The notes: generated by a model not told the origin, from the sequence alone. Numbered from the stretch's first letter, positions 52,335 through 62,842 are shown. The stretch: DNA of 64,000 bases from Sva-07 sp963747375 (GCA_963747375.1 CAVVFL010000011.1:186001-250000); one strand, 5' to 3'. Program-made: numbers and translations.

Positions 52335-53232
52335 TCAGAGTGAGGCGACGATCTCGGCCATCAGTTCGCCGGCTTCGGTCGGGTTGAGGCCGACCTTCAC
52401 GCCGGCGGCGGCGAGCGCGTCCATCTTGCCCTGAGCCGTGCCCTTGCCGCCCGAGACGATGGCGCCGGCGTGGCCCATCTTCTTGCCGGCCGGAGCGGTG
52501 ACGCCGGCGATGTAGGCGCTCATCGGCTTGGTGACGTTGGCCTTGATGAACTCCGCCGCCTCTTCCTCGGCCGAACCACCGATCTCGCCGATCATCATGA
52601 TCGCGTGGGTCTCGGGGTCGGCCTGGAACTCGGCGAGGCAGTCGATGAAGTTCGTGCCGGGCACGGGGTCGCCACCGATGCCGACGCACGTCGAGACGCC
52701 GATCCCCTTCTGCTTGAGCTCGTACAGCGCCTGATAGGTGAGCGTGCCGGAACGGCTGACGATGCCGACGTTGGGACCGTCGGCCGATGGGCACCTGGGC
52801 GATCTCGCCGGCGGTGATGCCGATGTTGCACTTGCCGGGGCTGATGATGCCCGGGCAGTTCGGGCCGAGCAGGCGGGTGTTCGGGAAGTCGCGCACGAGC
52901 GTGTTGTAGACCTTCGCCTCGTCCTGGGCGGGGATGCCCTCGGTGATGCAGACGATGAACCCGATGCCGGCGGCGGCCGCTTCGAGGATGGCGCCCGACG
53001 CGAACTTCGGCGGCACGGCGACGAACGACGCGGTGGCGCCGGTCGCGGCCACCGCGTCGGCGACCGTGTCGAAGATCGGGATGCCGTCGACGTCCTGACC
53101 CGCCTTGCCGGGCGTGACGCCGCCGACGACCTGGGTGCCGTAGTCGCGGTTGCGCAGGCCGTGGTACTTGCCCTGCCCGCCGGTGAGGCCCTGGACGATG
53201 ACCTTGGTGTTCTCGTTGACGAAGATTGCCAT
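52335..53232 (-). CDS. sucD: Succinyl-CoA synthetase alpha subunit (one frameshift)
   Basis: About 298 residues. V-Q-G-L-T-G-G-Q-G, V-V-G-G-V-T-P-G-K, L-G-P-N-C-P-G-I-I and the phosphohistidine loop M-G-H-A-G-A-I-V identify it. With SucC it converts succinyl-CoA to succinate while making ATP or GTP. One extra base near 52787 (GG for G in P-I-A-D-G) breaks the frame. AGGAAG precedes ATG 53232, 10 bases after the sucC stop. Confidence 0.93.
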
Positions 53233-53242
53233 GACTACTTCC

Positions 53243-54389
53243 TCACTTCGCGATCGCAACGGCCGCACGGGCGGCGTCGAGCATGGTCGGCTCCGAGCGG
53301 AGCTTGTCGGCGGGGATGCCGGCATCGAGCAGGATCTGGCGACCCTCCTCGGCGTTGGTGCCGTCGAGGCGGATGACGATCGGCGCCCGCAGGTCGACAC
53401 GACCCATCGCCTCGACGATGCCCTTCGCGACTTCCTCGCCGCGGGTGATGCCGCCGAAGATGTTGATCAGGATCGACTGGACCTTGTCGTCGAAGTTGAT
53501 GACCTCGAGCGCTCCGGCCATCACGTCGGCGTTCGCGCCGCCGCCGATGTCGAGGAAGTTGGCGGCCGAGCCGCCGACCTGGTTGACGACGTCGAGCGTC
53601 GACATCGCGAGGCCGGCGCCGTTGGCGATGATGCCGACGGTGCCGTCGAGGCCGATGTACTGCAGGCCCTTCTCGGCAGCCATCTTCTCGCGCTCGTCCA
53701 TCTCGGTGAGGCCGCGGAATGCGTCCCACTCGGGGTGACGGAACTCGGCGTTCTCGTCGAGCGTGACCTTGGCGTCGAGTGCGTGCACCTCACCGGTCGG
53801 CTTCAGGATCAGCGGGTTGATCTCGGCGAGGTCGCAGTCGCCCTCGGTGAAGCAGCGGTACAGCTTGACGAGGATGTCGGCGGCGCCGTCGAGTGCTCGC
53901 TCGGGCAATTTCGCGTCGACACATGCCTGACGCGCCGTTGCCAGCGTCGAGGCCGTCGACCGGGTCGATGTGGAGCTTGACGATGGCGTCGGGGTTGCTC
54001 TCGGCGACCGCTTCGATCTCGACGCCACCCTCGGCCGACAGCATCAGCAGGTGCTTCTTCGCGGCACGGTCGAGCGTGAAGCTGGCGTAGTACTCCTCGT
54101 CGATGTCCGACGCCTGCTCGATCCAGAGGCGCTTGACGACGTGGCCCTTGATGTCCATGCCGAGGATGTTGCCGGCGTGCTCGCGCACCTCGGCCTCGTT
54201 GTCGGCGAGCTTGATGCCGCCGGCCTTGCCGCGACCACCGACCTGCACCTGTGCCTTGACCACGACGGGGTAGCCGGCCTGGTTGGCCTCCTTCACCGCC
54301 TCGTCGACGGTGTCAGCCGGGCCACCCCGGCTGACCGGGATGTCATAACGGGCGAAGTACTGCTTGCCCTGGTACTCGAAGAGATCCAC
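53243..54389 (-). CDS. sucC: Succinyl-CoA synthetase beta subunit (one frameshift)
   Basis: About 381 residues. The ATP-grasp domain begins M-D-L-F-E-Y-Q-G-K with K-A-Q-V-Q-V-G-G-R-G-K. The C-terminal domain has L-D-G-T-V-G-I-I-A-N-G-A-G-L-A and N-I-F-G-G-I-T-R. One extra base near 53938 separates the halves around L-A-T-A-R-Q-A. GTG 54389 is the only start giving the standard N-terminus. It is the first gene of sucCD. Confidence 0.93.
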
Positions 54390-54415
54390 GTGGGTGCTCG
54401 CTTTCTTGGTTGAGT

Positions 54416-54823
54416 TCAGTCGGTTTCGCGGTCGTCGAGCGCCTGCTCGAGCCAGAGGCCGATCGCCTTGAGCGACGACCCAGGTCCGAAGATCTCGGCC
54501 ACTCCCTGCTCGCGCAGCGCTCGGGCATCGGCGTCGGGGATGACCCCACCACCGAACACCAGCACGTCCCCGAGGTCGCGTGTTCGCAGTTCCTCCATCA
54601 CACGGGGGAACAGGGTCAGGTGCGCACCGGAGAGCAGCGACAGTCCGACGCCGTCGGCGTCTTCCTGCAGCACGGTCTCGGCGATCTGCTCGGGCGTCTG
54701 GTGCAGACCGGTGTAGATGACCTCGAAACCGTGGTCGCGCAGGGCCCGGGTGATGGTCTTGGCGCCACGATCGTGGCCATCGAGACCGGGCTTCGCCACG
54801 ACGATGCGATACGTGCGCTTCAC
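54416..54823 (-). CDS. Cobalamin-binding domain protein (methylmalonyl-CoA mutase small-subunit type)
   Basis: 135 residues. The B12-binding motif K-P-G-L-D-G-H-D-R-G supplies the lower axial His; S-L-L-S-G-A-H and F-G-G-G-V-I-P complete the fold. As a free-standing domain it should pair with a separate mutase large subunit, as in two-gene methylmalonyl-CoA or related acyl-CoA mutases. Its position just upstream of sucCD fits delivery of succinyl-CoA to the TCA cycle. GTG 54823 is favoured; upstream residues are not conserved-looking. Confidence 0.85.
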   Translation of the reverse strand: MKRTYRIVVAKPGLDGHDRGAKTITRALRDHGFEVIYTGLHQTPEQIAETVLQEDADGVGLSLLSGAHLTLFPRVMEELRTRDLGDVLVFGGGVIPDADARALREQGVAEIFGPGSSLKAIGLWLEQALDDRETD

Positions 54824-54871
54824 GAAGCAAGAACCATAGGTGAAGAGTGACGCGATCCGCCGAAACGACCT

Positions 54872-54908
54872 CGTGTTACATCCGGGGTCAGACCCCGGAT
54901 GTAACACG
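54872..54908. repeat. Palindromic element B, copy 2 (perfect 37-bp palindrome)
   Basis: CGTGTTACATCCGGGGTC (54872-54889), central A, GACCCCGGATGTAACACG (54891-54908). It lies between divergent genes, so it is not a simple terminator. Confidence 0.7.
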
Positions 54909-54931
54909 CTGCGTCACGGCAGACTGTGGGC

Positions 54932-55444
54932 GTGTCGAACGACGCCGCTCAGCGGCCGGTCAGGTTGAAGTCCACGTGGTCGCGGGCGCTCGTACCCGTG
55001 TTGGCGGGCATCGCGTTCCTCGTGTTCATCGGGTTGATCACCTGGGGTGTCGCCGCGTGGATCTCGCGGGGAGGCGCCGATGTCACCGACACGCTCGCCC
55101 CGACCCGGTTCACCGTCGGATCGGTGGAGTCCGCCTCGCGCATCGTCGAGGAGGACGGCCCGATCCTGTTCCCCGGGCTCAACACGACGACCGGCGAACG
55201 GACCATCGTGCTCGACCATGAAGGCGACGACCCGACACGCGGGTGGCAGATCTTCTACGCCTACCCCGCCGGGCGCGACTCGAGTTGCCCCGTCGAACAG
55301 GTCGTCGGCACGCGCGACTTCATCGATTGCGACGGCAACACCATCGACGTGTCGGAACTGTCGCCGCCCGACGCCGGCGTGAACCCGGTGGTCGAGAACC
55401 AGCGTGTGCTGATCATCGACCTCAGCGGCATCACCACCGGCTGA
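54932..55444 (+). CDS. Uncharacterised single-pass membrane protein
   Basis: About 170 residues: a short basic N-terminus, one membrane helix (about 20-45), then an extracytoplasmic domain with two cysteines (S-S-C-P-V-E-Q and I-D-C-D-G-N) that could form a disulfide. A GTG at 54926 gives two extra residues. The near-consensus CAGACT lies 6 nt before GTG 54932. The stop is 10 bases from the convergent regulator gene. No family recognised. Confidence 0.5.
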   Translation: MSNDAAQRPVRLKSTWSRALVPVLAGIAFLVFIGLITWGVAAWISRGGADVTDTLAPTRFTVGSVESASRIVEEDGPILFPGLNTTTGERTIVLDHEGDDPTRGWQIFYAYPAGRDSSCPVEQVVGTRDFIDCDGNTIDVSELSPPDAGVNPVVENQRVLIIDLSGITTG

Positions 55445-55454
55445 GGATCGCCGG

Positions 55455-58400
55455 TCAGCGAGCGAGGATCGCCTCGCTGCGACGGCGCATGTAGGCGAGG
55501 CCGAGACGCTCGGACGTCTCGAGCGAGGTCGTCGCCAATCGCATCGCACGATCGACATCACCCGGTGTGCCTCGCTGCACGAGCATCTCGGCCCAGTGAA
55601 CGTCGGTCGCGACGAGATACGTCGTGGCGCCGGCTCGCTCGCAGAGCGCTTGCGAGTGTCCGAAGTGCTGCTCTGCAAGGTCGTACCAGCCGAGTGCCGT
55701 CGCCGCAGCACCGACACCGACGCCGATCGGATACTCCCAGAGGGTCCCGGCAAACGGGAACAGGTCGTCGAACGGAGCGGCGTATCGGTACGCCGCCTCG
55801 GCGGCCTCGAGCGCACCGACCTGCGAAGCGATTCGAGCCGTGCTCGAACACGTCAGCAGGAACACCGAATTGCGTGGGACCATGGCGAAGTCGTCAGCGA
55901 CGACGGCCTCGACGTGAGACGTACAGAGCTGTGGCCGGTCGGTCTGCAGGTAGACCCCGCACAGCGCCATCCGCCAGACCGGAATCGCCGGCTGAGCATC
56001 GATGATCATCTCGAGGAGCGGTTCGAGGTCGGCCAGATCGCCGCGTTCGTACTGGAGTCGGTATCGCAGCGACGCCGCAACGGTCGGTCCGTTCTCGAGA
56101 CCCTCACGACTGCAGTAGGCCTCGTACTCGGAGATCAGCACCTCACACAGATCCAGGTCGCCGTCGACGAGCGCACGCGGCGGCACGGAGGTTCATGGCC
56201 CGGGCGATCAGCTGCGGCATCCGCAGCCGACCTGCGAGACGTTCTCCCTCGGCCAGGTCGAGGTCACCGGAACTCACGTCGCCGCGAATGACGTAGTTGA
56301 CCATCCGGTCGAGGAATGCGGCACACAACAGCCGATCATCGATCCCGGCGGCGACGTCGATGGTCTCGGTCATCTCCTCGAGTGCGCGATCGAGCGACGA
56401 CGGATCGGTCGCGTCGTGGACGTAGTTCCGGTTCCGAAGCACGTCGGCGAGCACGTGCGGATCGCCGACTTCACGCGCGATGTCGAGCGCCCGATCGGAC
56501 AGCTGGCGCATCCGGTCGGATTCGTCGCTCCAGAACAACTCGACCGACAACGCAGCAAGCGCTCGAGCCAGTGTCGACGCATCGAGCGCAGCCTCGCGTG
56601 CGATGACGTGGTCTCCGAGGGCGACCTCACGAAGTTCGGTCTGATTGGCGCGGAAGAAGACGCTGCTGCTGAGCGAGATCAGCACCTCGGCGAGCAGTGG
56701 CACATCGTCGATCGATCGACCGAGCGTCTTCGGCTGCGAAGCAGCAGCTCGCGTCCGCGCGGGTCGTTGATCGCGTGCAGCGCATCGCCCGCAGCGAGCA
56801 GCAGCCGGGCTTGCAGTGCAGGATCAGGACGGTCGTCAGCTCGAGGACGTCGAGTGCTCGTTCGTACAGTCCCGCAGCTTCCTCGAAGGCGAGGTCGGCC
56901 TTCGCCTGGTCACCGGCACGACGGCCGTAGTCCACCGCCTTGTCGACCTCGCCGAGTGCGGCGGCCTCGGTGAAGTGCCAGGCGAGCTCGGTCAGCCGGG
57001 ACTCGACGTCGCCGGTTGCCTCGAGCGCGAGCCCGACCGAGCGGTGCAGGCGGAGCCGCCGGCTCGTCGGCAACTCGTCGTAGAGCGTCGAGCGAACGAG
57101 GGCATGCGCGAAACGGTACGTGCCGGGTCGTCCGGCCACTGCCTCGACCAGGCCGCCGGTCTCCGCCTCGCCGATGGCATCGAGGGCCTGCTCGGTCCCA
57201 CCGTCGATGACGCTGCCGAGCAGCCGGAGATCGAAGTCACGGCCGATCACGGCTGCCGTCGCCAGCACCTCGTTGGATGACGGGTCGAGGTGCGAGAGCC
57301 GACGTCCGATGACTTCGCGGACACCCTCGGGGATCCCGAAGTCGGCGAGTTCCAGGTCGGTGGTCCATCGGCCGTCGCGGAAGACCAGCGCTCCCGACTC
57401 GGTCAGATGGCGAAGCACCTCGCCGATGAAGAACGGATTGCCCTCGGTCTCGCGTGCGACCGCTGCGGCGAGCGTGAGGCCAGGCTCGTCGAGCTCGTGA
57501 CCGGCGGTTCGTTCGAGGAAGTCGATCACACCGCGCTCGTCGAGTCCGTGGAGCATCAACCGCTCGACGCCCGCCTGGCGGCGCATGTCGGCGAGCATCT
57601 CCGAGAGCGGATGCGTGCGGTCGAGATCGGTGTCGCGGTAGGTCGCGACGATCAACACCTGGAGGTGAGCGGTCGTCTTGAGCAGGTGACGCAGCAACAG
57701 CAGCGTCGGCTTGCGCGCCCAGTGGACGTCGTCGAGCACGATCACGACAGGCTCGCGAGCCGACAGATTCGTGAGCAGCTCGGTCGCGGCCTCGAACAAT
57801 CGGTTCCGTTCGGTGTCGGGATCGTCCGACAGCCGCGGACCGATGCCCGGGAGCAGCCGCTCCAACTCGGGGATCAGCGGGGCGAGCTCGCTCCCGAGCG
57901 GCCCGATCAGTTCCGCGAGTCGATCGGGCGGGAGCACGCCGGCGAGCCAACGGAACGCCTCGACGAACGGTTGATAGGGAACACCGAGTTCCTCGTCGCA
58001 CGAACCCCAGAGCACGACGCCCTGATCGAAGTGGGCCGTCCGACAGAGCTCCTTCACCAGTCGCGTCTTGCCGATGCCGGGCTCACCACCGACGAAGACG
58101 GCCAAGCGACCATCGGCGAGCACGGTCTTCCAGGCGCCGAGCAGCGCCTGATGCTGATCGTCGCGGCCGACGAACCCGAACGTGTCGATCTGTTCCACCT
58201 GCGGAGGCAGTGGAAGCTCGAGACGGCCGACGCTCGCTGCCGCGAGCGGAGCCCATCTGACCTCGCATGCCGAGATCGGTATCGGGAGTCCCTTGCCCTC
58301 GATCGGTCCGACCGGCACGACGTCGTGCGCTGAGCGCGTTCCGGCGAGGACCCGCACGATGTCGCTGACCAAGATCTGCCCGCCGTTCGCCGCCGAACAG

Positions 58401-58756
58401 AGCCGGGCCGCCTCGACGACGGGCGTTCCGAACCAGTCGTCGTCCTCGTAGGTGGCGTCACCGGCGCTGACGCCCACGCGCATCTCGACGCGAGTGCCAT
58501 CGGTGTTGTGCGCGTCGACCAGCTGCTGCATCGCCACCGCACCCGCGATCGCGTCGGCGGCCGAGGTGTACGACACCATCATCGCGTCGCCGATGGTCTT
58601 GACCTCGGTGCCATCGGTCGTCGCGACCGCTCGTCGGAGCTGCTCGAAATGGCTACGCCGCAGGTCGTCCGCCGCGTTGTCGCCCAGCTCCTGCGCCATC
58701 GCGGTCGAGCCCACGAGGTCGGTGAACAAGATCGTGATCAGCCCCGAACCGGCCAT
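55455..58756 (-). CDS. Adenylate cyclase-AAA ATPase-TPR regulator (several frameshifts)
   Basis: About 1,098 residues. The N-terminal class III cyclase domain has F-T-D-L-V-G-S-T, T-I-G-D-A-M-M and G-T-P-V-V-E-A-A-R-L. An NTPase module has Walker A G-G-E-P-G-I-G-K-T and Walker B V-I-V-L-D-D-V-H-W-A. A long TPR region (for example A-L-Q-A-R-L-L-L-A-A-G-D-A-L-H-A) follows. It is a LuxR/MalT-like sensor layout without an obvious C-terminal DNA-binding domain. Frame breaks cluster near 56855, 56740, 56715 and 56180. ATG 58756 has a GGGGAGATGGGG-like ribosome binding site. Confidence 0.78.
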
Positions 58757-58823
58757 CGTGTTGCCCCATCTCCCCGACGGCCCCGAATCGGACACCCCGT
58801 CGGACAGGAGGTTACACAGCCGC

Positions 58824-59252
58824 TCAGCTGACGGCGACGGCGTCGAGCAGGCGCTCGGCGAAGATCTCGCTGTGCTGGCCGAGCTTGCTGCGGCTGAGGG
58901 CCATGCCACCGATGACGTAGGCGCCGGTGTCGCCGAGGGCCCGGTCGAGTTTGTCGAGCGCCTTGCCCGGATCGAGCGCGAACGTGCAGAACCCCACAGC
59001 GCGCTTGCCGCGCATCGCGGGAAGATTGGCGATGTTCGACATCGCCCACGGCGCCTGGCCGAAAACGAACGCCCCGTGGACCCATGTGCCGACCAGGATG
59101 AGGTCGGCCTCCTGGATCGAGGCGTAGTCGGGCTGCTTCACCTTCGACAGGCCGGTGATGCTCCAGCGTTCCTGCGCGAGGAGGTCGGCGACCTTCTCCG
59201 CGGCATGCCACGTGTTGCCCGTCAGACTCTCCACCAAGATCGCTGCCTTCAC
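58824..59252 (-). CDS. Flavodoxin-like protein
   Basis: 142 residues. The FMN phosphate loop S-L-T-G-N-T-W-H-A is at residues 9-17, then V-G-T-W-V-H-G-A-F-V-F-G-Q near residue 57. It transfers electrons or reduces quinones (WrbA-like or IsiB-like); the partner is unknown. GTG 59252 has AAGAAT 7 nt upstream. It is separated from the large regulator by 67 bases that contain no other gene. The frame is intact. Confidence 0.82.
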   Translation of the reverse strand: MKAAILVESLTGNTWHAAEKVADLLAQERWSITGLSKVKQPDYASIQEADLILVGTWVHGAFVFGQAPWAMSNIANLPAMRGKRAVGFCTFALDPGKALDKLDRALGDTGAYVIGGMALSRSKLGQHSEIFAERLLDAVAVS

Positions 59253-59310
59253 GGGCTCGATTCTTGCAGGTCCGAGGCGGTGGCTCCCACCTTCGTCGGA
59301 CCCCGGCCCG

Positions 59311-60243
59311 TCACCAGGTGACCTGGTCGCACCCCTCGTGATCGTCGGGCTCGACCTGGAACGTTCCGTGGGTCACGCCGTAGGTCTCCGCGAGGCATTG
59401 CCGCGCGTGGTCGAGCACCGCATGGGAGTCGACGCCGACGCTCGTCACGAGGTGGGCCGACGCGGCGTCCATGTCCGACGTGAGGGTCCACACGTGCAGG
59501 TCGTGGACGTCGACCACCCCCTCGATCGATCCGAGATCGAGGGCGAGTTGGTCGAGATCGAAGCCGTCGGGCGCGGCCTGCAGCAGGATGCGTACCGCCC
59601 GTCGTCCGAGGCGCCAGGTTCGCGGCAGGATCCATACGCCGATCGCCGCACCGACGACCGAGTCGATCCAGGTCCAGCCGAACACCTGGAGCAGGATCGC
59701 CGCCACGATGACACCAACGGACCCGACGGTGTCGGCGAGCACCTCGAGGTAAGCGCCCTCGACGTTCACCGACTCGCTCGCCCCCTCGCGCAGCAGCATG
59801 AACGCGATCAGGTTGGCGATCAGGCCGAGCACGGCGACGGTGAGCATCGGCACCCCGAGCACCTCGGGCTCGTTGCCCAGACGTCGGATCGCCTCGACGA
59901 CCACCCAGATCGCCACACCGAAGAGCAACAGCGAGTTGACGAAGGCGGCGAGGATCTCGAGTCGGTACAGACCGAAGGTGTGCGTCGAGCGCGTCGCCTG
60001 TGGACGTTCGGCGAAGCGCGTGGAGAGCTGGATGGCGGCCAACGCCATCCCGAGGCCGAGCACGTCGGTGAGCATGTGGGCGGCGTCGGACAGCAGCGCG
60101 AGCGAGTTCGTCCAGAACGCGGCGACCACCTGGACCACGAACAACGTCAGGATCACGGCGAATGCCATGGTCAGGCGACCCCGGTGACGCTCCCCGGCAC
60201 GCGCCAGCGACGGGCCGTGGGAATGCTCGTGACTCGACGCCAT
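59311..60243 (-). CDS. CDF-family cation efflux transporter (CzcD/ZitB type)
   Basis: 310 residues. A His-rich N-terminus (S-S-H-E-H-S-H-G) and six membrane helices. Metal-site residues are in L-L-S-D-A-A-H-M-L-T-D (helix 2) and V-L-A-D-T-V-G-S-V (helix 5). The C-terminal cytoplasmic domain has V-D-V-H-D-L-H-V-W and H-A-R-Q-C-L. It exports Zn2+ or a similar divalent metal using the proton gradient. An inverted repeat directly upstream is a likely metalloregulator operator. GTG 60246 is an alternative start. Confidence 0.88.
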   Translation of the reverse strand: MASSHEHSHGPSLARAGERHRGRLTMAFAVILTLFVVQVVAAFWTNSLALLSDAAHMLTDVLGLGMALAAIQLSTRFAERPQATRSTHTFGLYRLEILAAFVNSLLLFGVAIWVVVEAIRRLGNEPEVLGVPMLTVAVLGLIANLIAFMLLREGASESVNVEGAYLEVLADTVGSVGVIVAAILLQVFGWTWIDSVVGAAIGVWILPRTWRLGRRAVRILLQAAPDGFDLDQLALDLGSIEGVVDVHDLHVWTLTSDMDAASAHLVTSVGVDSHAVLDHARQCLAETYGVTHGTFQVEPDDHEGCDQVTW

Positions 60244-60249
60244 CACGCC

Positions 60250-60268
60250 ATTCTCACAGAATGAGAAT
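60250..60268. promoter_or_regulatory. Inverted-repeat operator of the CDF gene
   Basis: ATTCTCACAGAATGAGAAT: 7-bp arms with a 5-base spacer, ending 7 bases from the start codon and overlapping the probable -10 (GAGAAT, 6 nt before ATG 60243 on the minus strand). Suited to repression by a zinc- or other metal-responsive regulator. Confidence 0.6.
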
Positions 60269-60318
60269 GCAACGACAACCTGAACTCTGCAGCACGGCCG
60301 GATCCCTCTGCTGCGTGA

Positions 60319-62025
60319 TCAGTCGGACACGGGAATCTGGACGGTGAAGACGACCTGGTCGAACTCGCCGAACCGCGCGGTGACGTCGAACGTCCAGAGC
60401 CCGGCGACGGGCAGGTTCACGTCGGTGGCAATCACGTGGTTCGGGCCGGCCGGAATCATGTCGATGTCGAGCGGACCGAGGTCGGCCGACGGGAGACTTG
60501 CGGTCACGGTGATCTCGTCGGCGCGATCCAGCCCACCACTCGGCGAGCTGAGATAGATGTGCATCTCGGCACCCTCGGTCACGGCCGGTTCGAGTTCGAC
60601 CTGCACGATCCGATCACCGACGACCGCCGACGCCGATTCGGTCGTCGCCGCCGACGGCGGTGGCGGCGAGTTCACGAGACCCGCCGTCGCCATCAGGATG
60701 AGCGCCATGCCGGCGACCTCGAGCAGCACCGTGCGCCGGAGCGCCGGTGGCGCCTCCTGCGGCGAGCCGGCCACGGCGCCTCCCACGGATCCGTCCTCGA
60801 CCCCGGCCACTCGATCGCCGGTTGCCGGCTCGTCGGCCTGCAGCTCCTCCTCGTCGTCCGACTGTGCCATGCGACGACTGAAGTACGCGACGACGACCAC
60901 CACCGCCACGAGCAGGAGCTTGATCACGAGCCAGCGGCCGTAGGAGGAATCGGTGAGGCCGGAGAGCGACCCGAGCTGCCGCCAGGCGTTGACGCTGCCG
61001 GTGACGGCCAACACCACGACAGCACCGAGCGCCCAGGGCGAGAAGCGCGACGCTGTCCACCAGAACCAGCTCCGCGGCACACCGAAAGCGATCAGCGTGA
61101 GCCCACCGAGCCAGATCGACATCGCCGCAAGATGGACCACCGTCGCGGCGAACCCGGCCATCACGATGTCCCCGGCGACCGCATGCCCGCCGGCGGCGAC
61201 GACCCCGCACACGACCAGTGCGGCGAGCGCCACCTCGACTCGCCCGGGCGTCGAGGCGAGGAACGAACGCGCCGGGATGAACAGGGCGAACAGGCCGATC
61301 GCCGCGAGTCGGGCGAGCCACCACTGCCCGGACTGGATCTGCACGACGTCGCCCCACGCGAGGTACGAACCGCCGACGAGGTGGGCCTGGCCGGCGAACA
61401 TCAACCCCGTGCCGACGACTGCGGTGAGTGCAGCCGCCACGAGCAGTGTGCCGATCCGGCGTTCAGCGATCAGTTCGGGAACGAGCACGGCGGCGAGGAA
61501 GAGCGCCCCCAACAGCACTCCGATGCCGGCATAGCTCATGAACCGGCCGACGCCGAGCAGCAACGAGTCCGACTGGGGTGTGGCGCCGGCGTCGAAGATC
61601 TCGTCGATCACGCCGGGCGCCGTCGGCGTCGCCGCGCCGACCGAGAAGGTGAACGCGCCACGGATCTTGTGCGAGTCGGCCGAGATCGCCTGCCAACCGA
61701 CGATGTACGTGCCGTCGGCGATCGTCGCCGGCACCGGGGCACGCAGCGTGTCGTCGCCCTGCGACTGGTCGAGCGGTCCGAGCGGCACAGGGTTGCCGTC
61801 GGCGTCGACCAGCCGGATCGAGTCGCCGACGGGATCGACGCCCTCGGAGAACGTCAACAGGATCTCGGAAGGCGTCGATGCCAGGATCGCCTGGTTCGCT
61901 GGTGTCGACGACGTCAGCTCGGCGTGCGCGAGCGCGGTCCCCGCCAGGCCGAGCGACCCGACGGCACCCACCACTGCAGCGACGGCGACGATCCAACGAC
62001 GAACGACGGGTCGGCGCACTGTCAC
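60319..62025 (-). CDS. CopC-CopD fusion copper resistance protein
   Basis: 568 residues. After a signal peptide ending in A-L-A, the mature protein begins H-A-E-L-T-S-S-T-P-A, the N-terminal copper-binding His of CopC. The domain continues to H-K-I-R-G-A-F-T-F-S-V. About eight membrane helices of CopD follow (L-A-A-M-S-I-W-L-G-G). The C-terminal periplasmic domain resembles a YtkA-like beta sandwich. It probably imports or delivers copper, like YcnJ. GTG 62025 is 4 bases after the ycnI stop, so the genes form an operon. The frame is intact. Confidence 0.87.
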   Translation of the reverse strand: MTVRRPVVRRWIVAVAAVVGAVGSLGLAGTALAHAELTSSTPANQAILASTPSEILLTFSEGVDPVGDSIRLVDADGNPVPLGPLDQSQGDDTLRAPVPATIADGTYIVGWQAISADSHKIRGAFTFSVGAATPTAPGVIDEIFDAGATPQSDSLLLGVGRFMSYAGIGVLLGALFLAAVLVPELIAERRIGTLLVAAALTAVVGTGLMFAGQAHLVGGSYLAWGDVVQIQSGQWWLARLAAIGLFALFIPARSFLASTPGRVEVALAALVVCGVVAAGGHAVAGDIVMAGFAATVVHLAAMSIWLGGLTLIAFGVPRSWFWWTASRFSPWALGAVVVLAVTGSVNAWRQLGSLSGLTDSSYGRWLVIKLLLVAVVVVVAYFSRRMAQSDDEEELQADEPATGDRVAGVEDGSVGGAVAGSPQEAPPALRRTVLLEVAGMALILMATAGLVNSPPPPSAATTESASAVVGDRIVQVELEPAVTEGAEMHIYLSSPSGGLDRADEITVTASLPSADLGPLDIDMIPAGPNHVIATDVNLPVAGLWTFDVTARFGEFDQVVFTVQIPVSD

Positions 62026-62029
62026 TGGC

Positions 62030-62784
62030 TCACTCGGCGTCGCTCGAGCTGCGGGCGCTGCGAGCCCGGAAGGCGACGAACACGCCGAGTCCGAGCACGA
62101 CCGCAATCGACGCGACGAAGAACCAGGTACCGGTGTCCTGCGAGCCGTTCTTGTCGGTGACGTCCGTGGCGAGCTCGGTCGACGTCGGAGCCTCGGTCGA
62201 CGCAACGGTCGACGCGGCCGTCGTCGGTGCGGAGGTCGTGGAAGGTGCCTCGGTGGTGACGGCGCGGTGGTGCGGCGCGGTGGTGCCAGGCGCGGTGGTG
62301 GCAGGCGCGGTGGTCGTTGCGACCGGCCCGGTCAGCAGCAGGGCGGTGCCGGCTCCTCGGGTTCGGCGCCGGAATCATCGGTCGGTATCGCGATCCATCG
62401 GATCTCGCCGACCTCGCACCGCTGCACGAACGGGAAGTAGATGGTGGTGTCCGGCGTCGGCGGGAGTGTCATCGTCACCGAGAACGTCCCTTCCTCGTCG
62501 TCGGGGAGCGGCCCGCCGACGAAGGTGACGACGTCGCCGTCGATCGATCCCTCCCACCCGTCGATCTGATCGGGGCTCGCGTCGGTGACACCTTCGGGCA
62601 GCCGCATGTCGAGCTGGATCGTGGGAGAACCGTCACAGCCGTGCTCGACCGTGAACGCCACCGACAGCGTCGAGCCCGCCTGGGCCTCGGTCGGATCGGG
62701 GTCGATGTGGGCGAGCGCCGGCGACGCGATCGCGAGCGCGGCGAGCGCCGACGCGGTGGACAGCAGGAGGGTGCGACGAATCAT
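62030..62784 (-). CDS. YcnI-type DUF1775 copper-binding membrane protein (frame disturbed)
   Basis: About 250 residues. A signal peptide is followed by mature N-terminus H-I-D-P-D-P-T-E-A, the histidine of the DUF1775 copper site. The beta-sandwich domain is followed by a Thr/Pro-rich stalk and a C-terminal membrane helix (T-G-T-W-F-F-V-A-S-I-A-V-V) with a basic tail. The raw frame stops at C-C near 62335; the stalk and anchor are in another frame, so an indel lies near 62345. It acts with the adjacent CopCD protein. Confidence 0.8.
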
Positions 62785-62836
62785 GGCGGTCGAATCGTAG
62801 GGCACAGCGTGCGGAGATCACTGCCGGCACCATCCG

Positions 62837-62842
62837 TAGACT
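62837..62842 (+). promoter_or_regulatory. -10 element ahead of the DUF305 gene
   Basis: TAGACT, 6 nt before ATG 62849. That ATG is out of frame with the DUF305 domain, which implies an indel near 62875 or a later start. Confidence 0.4.
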
